Both the position numbers and the translations under genes were made by a program. 64,000 nucleotides of DNA. It comes from Platynereis dumerilii. Taxonomy: Eukaryota; Annelida; Polychaeta; Phyllodocida; Nereididae. The number at the start of each line of letters is the position of its first letter. Position 1 is the first letter of the stretch. This document shows, in pieces, positions 61,142 to 64,000 of the stretch. The notes below the pieces were generated by a model, which was not told the origin of the DNA, made no database searches, and was given only the letters and a program-made list of their open reading frames with translations. The stretch is taken from the NCBI GenBank assembly GCA_026936325.1, contig JAPTHN010000025.1:6890001-6954000 (forward strand), given 5' to 3'.

Positions 61142-61215
61142 AGCTATCATACACAAGCGCTAGTGAGCAGTTTACTGGAATTAGCGCTATATAAATGTCT
61201 ATTATTATTATTAAT

Positions 61216-61639
61216 AGTGCCTAGAATGTACGTTTTGACCTGAGGAATCCAAATCTGTTCTCAAAATCACAATACAACAATTCTTACCTACTTCAATTTT
61301 GGTTCAAAGTTTCAATGTTTTTTTCGTTTTCGACCATTTTTGCCAATCCGCGGTTCTTTATAACTTTGTCAGTATTTGTCATACAGCATTCTAACTGTTG
61401 TGGTTGGAAAGCTTCCAAAAATACCTACATTTTGCATATTACATCAATGGTCTAGGATTATATCTTGACTCCCAATCGCTCTTCGGCCTGCACTTTTTAG
61501 AAAGAAATGAACGTGTTGCAGACAGTCTAATCCTGTTAAAAAAGGCTTTATATTTTTTCTTCAATTAAAATTGCTGTTATTTGCATTCTCCAAGTTCCAG
61601 AATAAGCGAATAAAATATTTAAAAAAAAGTTTGACCATT
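61216..61639. other. Intergenic DNA, nothing recognised
   Basis: Plain AT-rich flank following the LINE tail. Confidence 0.5.
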
Positions 61640-61910
61640 CACTGTTAGAAATTTCCGTAGATTTTACGGTCAAATGACCGGCAGTTTTGGCTGCCAAAAG
61701 AAAACTGTAAAATATACGGGGACCTGTAGATGGTTTACACACACATGTTAAGTTCACAGCTAAAAACCGTAAAATTAACAGGCTTTGTGCCGTGAATTGT
61801 ACAAGGAAAAATGGATGTCTTTGTAGTAAACCACCTGGGTTATGTGAAATTTACAGCAATTTGATTGTAAAATTCACAGCCATTATTATTGTAAATTTTT
61901 CTGCACAGCA
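61640..61910. mobile_element. CACTA-like MITE candidate rich in TTTACGG/CCGTAAA motifs
   Basis: The left end is CACTGTTAGAAATTTCCGTA. The right end on the other strand is GCTGTGCAGAAAAATTTACA, an imperfect inverse. Inside, TTTACGGT, AACCGTAAAATTAACAG, AATTTACAGC and similar blocks recur. MITEs of this look, with CACTG ends and repeated TTTACGG blocks, are common in animal genomes and are usually placed with EnSpm/CACTA. The target duplication is not clear. Confidence 0.4.
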
Positions 61911-62478
61911 CTGCACTTTACGGACCTTTTTAGGTAATATCAAATGTATGTGTCCGTATAATTTGGATATATTACGGCCAACATGTAATATCCACTGCTG
62001 ATTTCATGTGGAAAATACTCCCATGAAGTATGGAAGTTTCACATTCCTTATTATTTTCCAATTATTCACACATTTAACTTTAGCAGAGGTGCGAACCATC
62101 TCAACAGTACATGAGGCGGGAAATAATTGCCCATGCAATTGGTTATATAAAAGGCACATAGGATGTACGTATGTACTGTAAGGAACCGAGAGAGTCTGCG
62201 GCTTTTACTAGGAGTGCCATTGAAAAAGCCCACTCCAAATTGCAGGGACAGGCGTCAAAGAATGAAAGCTGTGTGCGGTTTTTACAGTTTGTGTGCTCAT
62301 CAAAACAGATAAACATGTATGCATTGGACTTCTTTATTACGGTAGAATCACAAATATATCAAATAAAAGACAGGATCATGAAAGATGGCTTACTATTAAT
62401 TTATAAGCTTCAATAACAAACTGTATCCAGAGTGTATTAATATAATGTTTATCTTACAATTTATATAGTCTATTAACC
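61911..62478. other. Intergenic DNA, no supported gene
   Basis: An 81-codon frame (62171-62416) has no recognisable family, repeat or splice context. TATATAAAAGG near 62144-62154 resembles a TATA box ahead of it, but this alone does not support a gene. Confidence 0.4.
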
Positions 62479-63140
62479 GATTAGCTGCTTCATGCAATAA
62501 CATTATTTCACTAACGACGGCAGCATTTCTACACAAAATAAATTCTTTTGATGAAAATATTAAAGTCTGCATTATATATGCAAGAACAAATTGCCTCCAA
62601 TATATTGAATATGTAGACTATAATCAACATTAAAGGATACTGATTAGCTGCTTCACACAATAGCATTATTTCACAAAATAGGTGACAACATTTCCATACA
62701 ACATCAATTCTTTTGATGAACCGAATTCGTTAGTGTGTCTTAAATATTGAAGTCTGCATTATATCTGTAAGAACACATTGTTTCCAATATATTGAATATG
62801 TAGACTATAAACAACATTAAAGGATACTTATTGGCTGCTTCACACAATAACATTATTTCACTAAATAGTTGTGAATATCTCCACAAAACATCAATTCTTC
62901 TGATGAATTTAATTCAATAAATGTGTCTTAATATTAAAGTCAGCATTCTATATTTGTGAGAACACACTGTATACCATATGCTGTCCAAGGTCCATACATG
63001 TTGGTCATACATGTAGACTATATAAACAGTACCGTTTCCTCATTAGCTTGATACACAATTTTTCGAAGTAAATATTTCAAACACTTCCATCTAATGTCAC
63101 TTTTTTTATGAACATGACTCCAAAGGACAAAAATGCAATA
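62479..63140 (+). repeat. Diverged tandem repeat, ~165-210 bp unit, about 4 copies
   Basis: Copies start near 62479, 62642, 62829 and 63040 with GATTAGCTGCTTC or variants. Each continues with ACACAATANCATTATTTCAC, ATCAATTCTTNTGATGAA, AAAGTCNGCATT and GAATATGTAGACTATAA. Spacing grows (163, 187, ~211 bp) through small insertions, and the last copy is the most decayed. This is an old minor satellite. Confidence 0.75.
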
Positions 63141-63921
63141 TCAATAGAATTATTTTTAAATTTATCACTGTATGTTCACTCAAAATTATGCCCGCATACA
63201 TTACTGTATTTGCCAAAATGACAGAGGTTATAAAAAAGTTGCCATTTCATTACCAAAGTTCAAAACTTTCGGATTAATCGTTGAGTGTTTCTTTCCTTTC
63301 ACTCGCTCCGGGTTTATCTTGAAGAAACACTGAAATACAAAAATTCAAACGTAAACGCTTCACAAAAATTACCCATTTTGTTTGATATTCTGTTGGGTTT
63401 ATTTATTATTGTTATAACTTCCACATTTTCAAGTTTGCTAAAAATAGCCAAGCAGTGACCTCTTAGCCTCAATTTATTAATTCAGAGAAGTCAGTATTAC
63501 TGTCAGTTACTATAACATATTTCCGCTCTTATGGTTTTGCTACTGAAAAATGCATTGTCATTTGATTGCCTTCAGTTACAGGCCTATCAATAATTGTACC
63601 TTTTACAGTCCAACCATGAGATAGAATAATGTTACCTCTGCATAAATTCGAGGCCTGTTTGCACTTCTGGAGGATAAGCGATATTCACGACGTACTATTG
63701 TCTACCAGCAGCGAGAAATCAGTTGCAGACATGTCACCTGGAACAAAAGGAAAATGGTTAGATAACCAATAGCTGGGGAGAGGGAGGAGGATCACCCAAA
63801 CAACAATACAATGTCTGCACTGATTCACAAATATTTAAGGTGTTCAAGAAATGGTTGATCAAGTCAAACTTGGTTGGGTAGAAATCATAAGGTAGTCATG
63901 GTCGCAGTGGGATAAAGCATT
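63141..63921. other. Intergenic DNA, nothing recognised
   Basis: No domain-bearing frame, RNA box or repeat end is seen. A short purine-rich stretch (GGGGAGAGGGAGGAGG near 63775) stands out only in composition. Confidence 0.5.
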
Positions 63922-64000
63922 ATGATAGATAGATAGATATGGTAAGTGCAGCCCTCTAAGCCCAGTTCTGGTCACTCACGAGGGTTGATTGATGAGATGG
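63922..64000 (-). mobile_element. tRNA-derived SINE, family B (copy 2, cut by the window end)
   Basis: It starts with the (GATA)n tail, then GATATGGTAAGTGCAGCCCT and GGGTTGATTGATGAGAT. It is collinear with 4840-4920 and shows a few substitutions. The tRNA-like head lies beyond the window. Confidence 0.85.

Larger units (their letters stand above)
58071..61215 (+). mobile_element. CR1/L2-type LINE, nearly intact (copy 1)
   Basis: This is a non-LTR retrotransposon with an endonuclease-RT polyprotein split by one frameshift (between about 59060 and 59078). It has a short 3' UTR, a GCGCTATATAAATGTCTATT end and an ATT repeat (to about 61215). The 3' UTR matches copy 2 (ACAAGCGCT, GAGCAGTTTACTGGAA). 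Assignment to the CR1/L2 group rests on the APE-type endonuclease, the LDLSAAFDTIDH and YADDEQ blocks, the LHWLPIPARIQFKL and KLWNKLP C-terminal signature, and the microsatellite tail. No gag-like first ORF was recognised. Apart from the frameshift it looks recently active. The 5' end is undefined. Confidence 0.95.

Noticed and set aside
62171-62416. 81-codon frame after a TATATAAAAGG sequence, as a small gene
   Set aside because: There is no family resemblance, and a TATA-like string in AT-rich DNA is weak evidence.

Overview
This is a nuclear, intergenic and repeat-dominated stretch of an animal genome. It is AT-rich, has tRNA-derived SINEs with good internal Pol III boxes, CR1/L2-type LINEs ending in ATT repeats, and many small inverted-repeat DNA transposons. 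The mix suggests a marine invertebrate (deuterostome or lophotrochozoan), but the taxon cannot be fixed from the sequence. I found no host protein-coding gene, tRNA, rRNA, CRISPR array, LTR or capsid-bearing element that I can support. Layout: 0-4.8 kb holds a SINE, a probable hAT end, a LINE fragment and a 1.67 kb element with ~85 bp inverted ends. 4.8-35.1 kb is a tandem array of a 3.34 kb unit: seven nearly full units of very high identity, flanked by older diverged units that carry private insertions (a SINE at the left edge; 1.1 kb and 1.5 kb insertions at the right edge). Each unit carries the broken C-terminal end of a LINE reverse transcriptase and an ancient internal ~550 bp duplication. 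36.2-39.85 kb is a decayed full-length LINE interrupted by a 450 bp hAT-type MITE with a perfect 8-bp target duplication. It is followed by a 1.29 kb TA-flanked mariner-like element (39.9-41.2 kb). 41.26-49.79 kb is the most striking object: an 8.5 kb foldback element whose long inverted arms are built from tandem modules carrying GGATATT-type heptamers. It has 39-bp terminal inverted repeats (one mismatch) and an exact 9-bp flanking duplication, as in Mutator-like/foldback transposons. Its spacer holds a nested TA-flanked element, which in turn holds a SINE with a 16-bp duplication. 50-57 kb is gene-poor DNA with small MITEs, SINEs and microsatellites. 57.2-57.8 kb is a 17-bp minisatellite (about 39 copies) open in all three forward frames. 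It lies just upstream of the best-preserved LINE (58.07-61.2 kb), which encodes a complete-looking endonuclease and reverse transcriptase separated by one frameshift. 61.2-64 kb holds a CACTA-like MITE candidate, a diverged ~165-210 bp tandem repeat and the start of a second copy of one SINE family. The genes do not form a pathway. The only coherent machinery is retrotransposition by the CR1/L2 LINE, which could in principle mobilise the SINEs in trans, although their tails do not obviously match this LINE. The most noteworthy observations are the foldback element and the recently homogenised 3.34 kb array.
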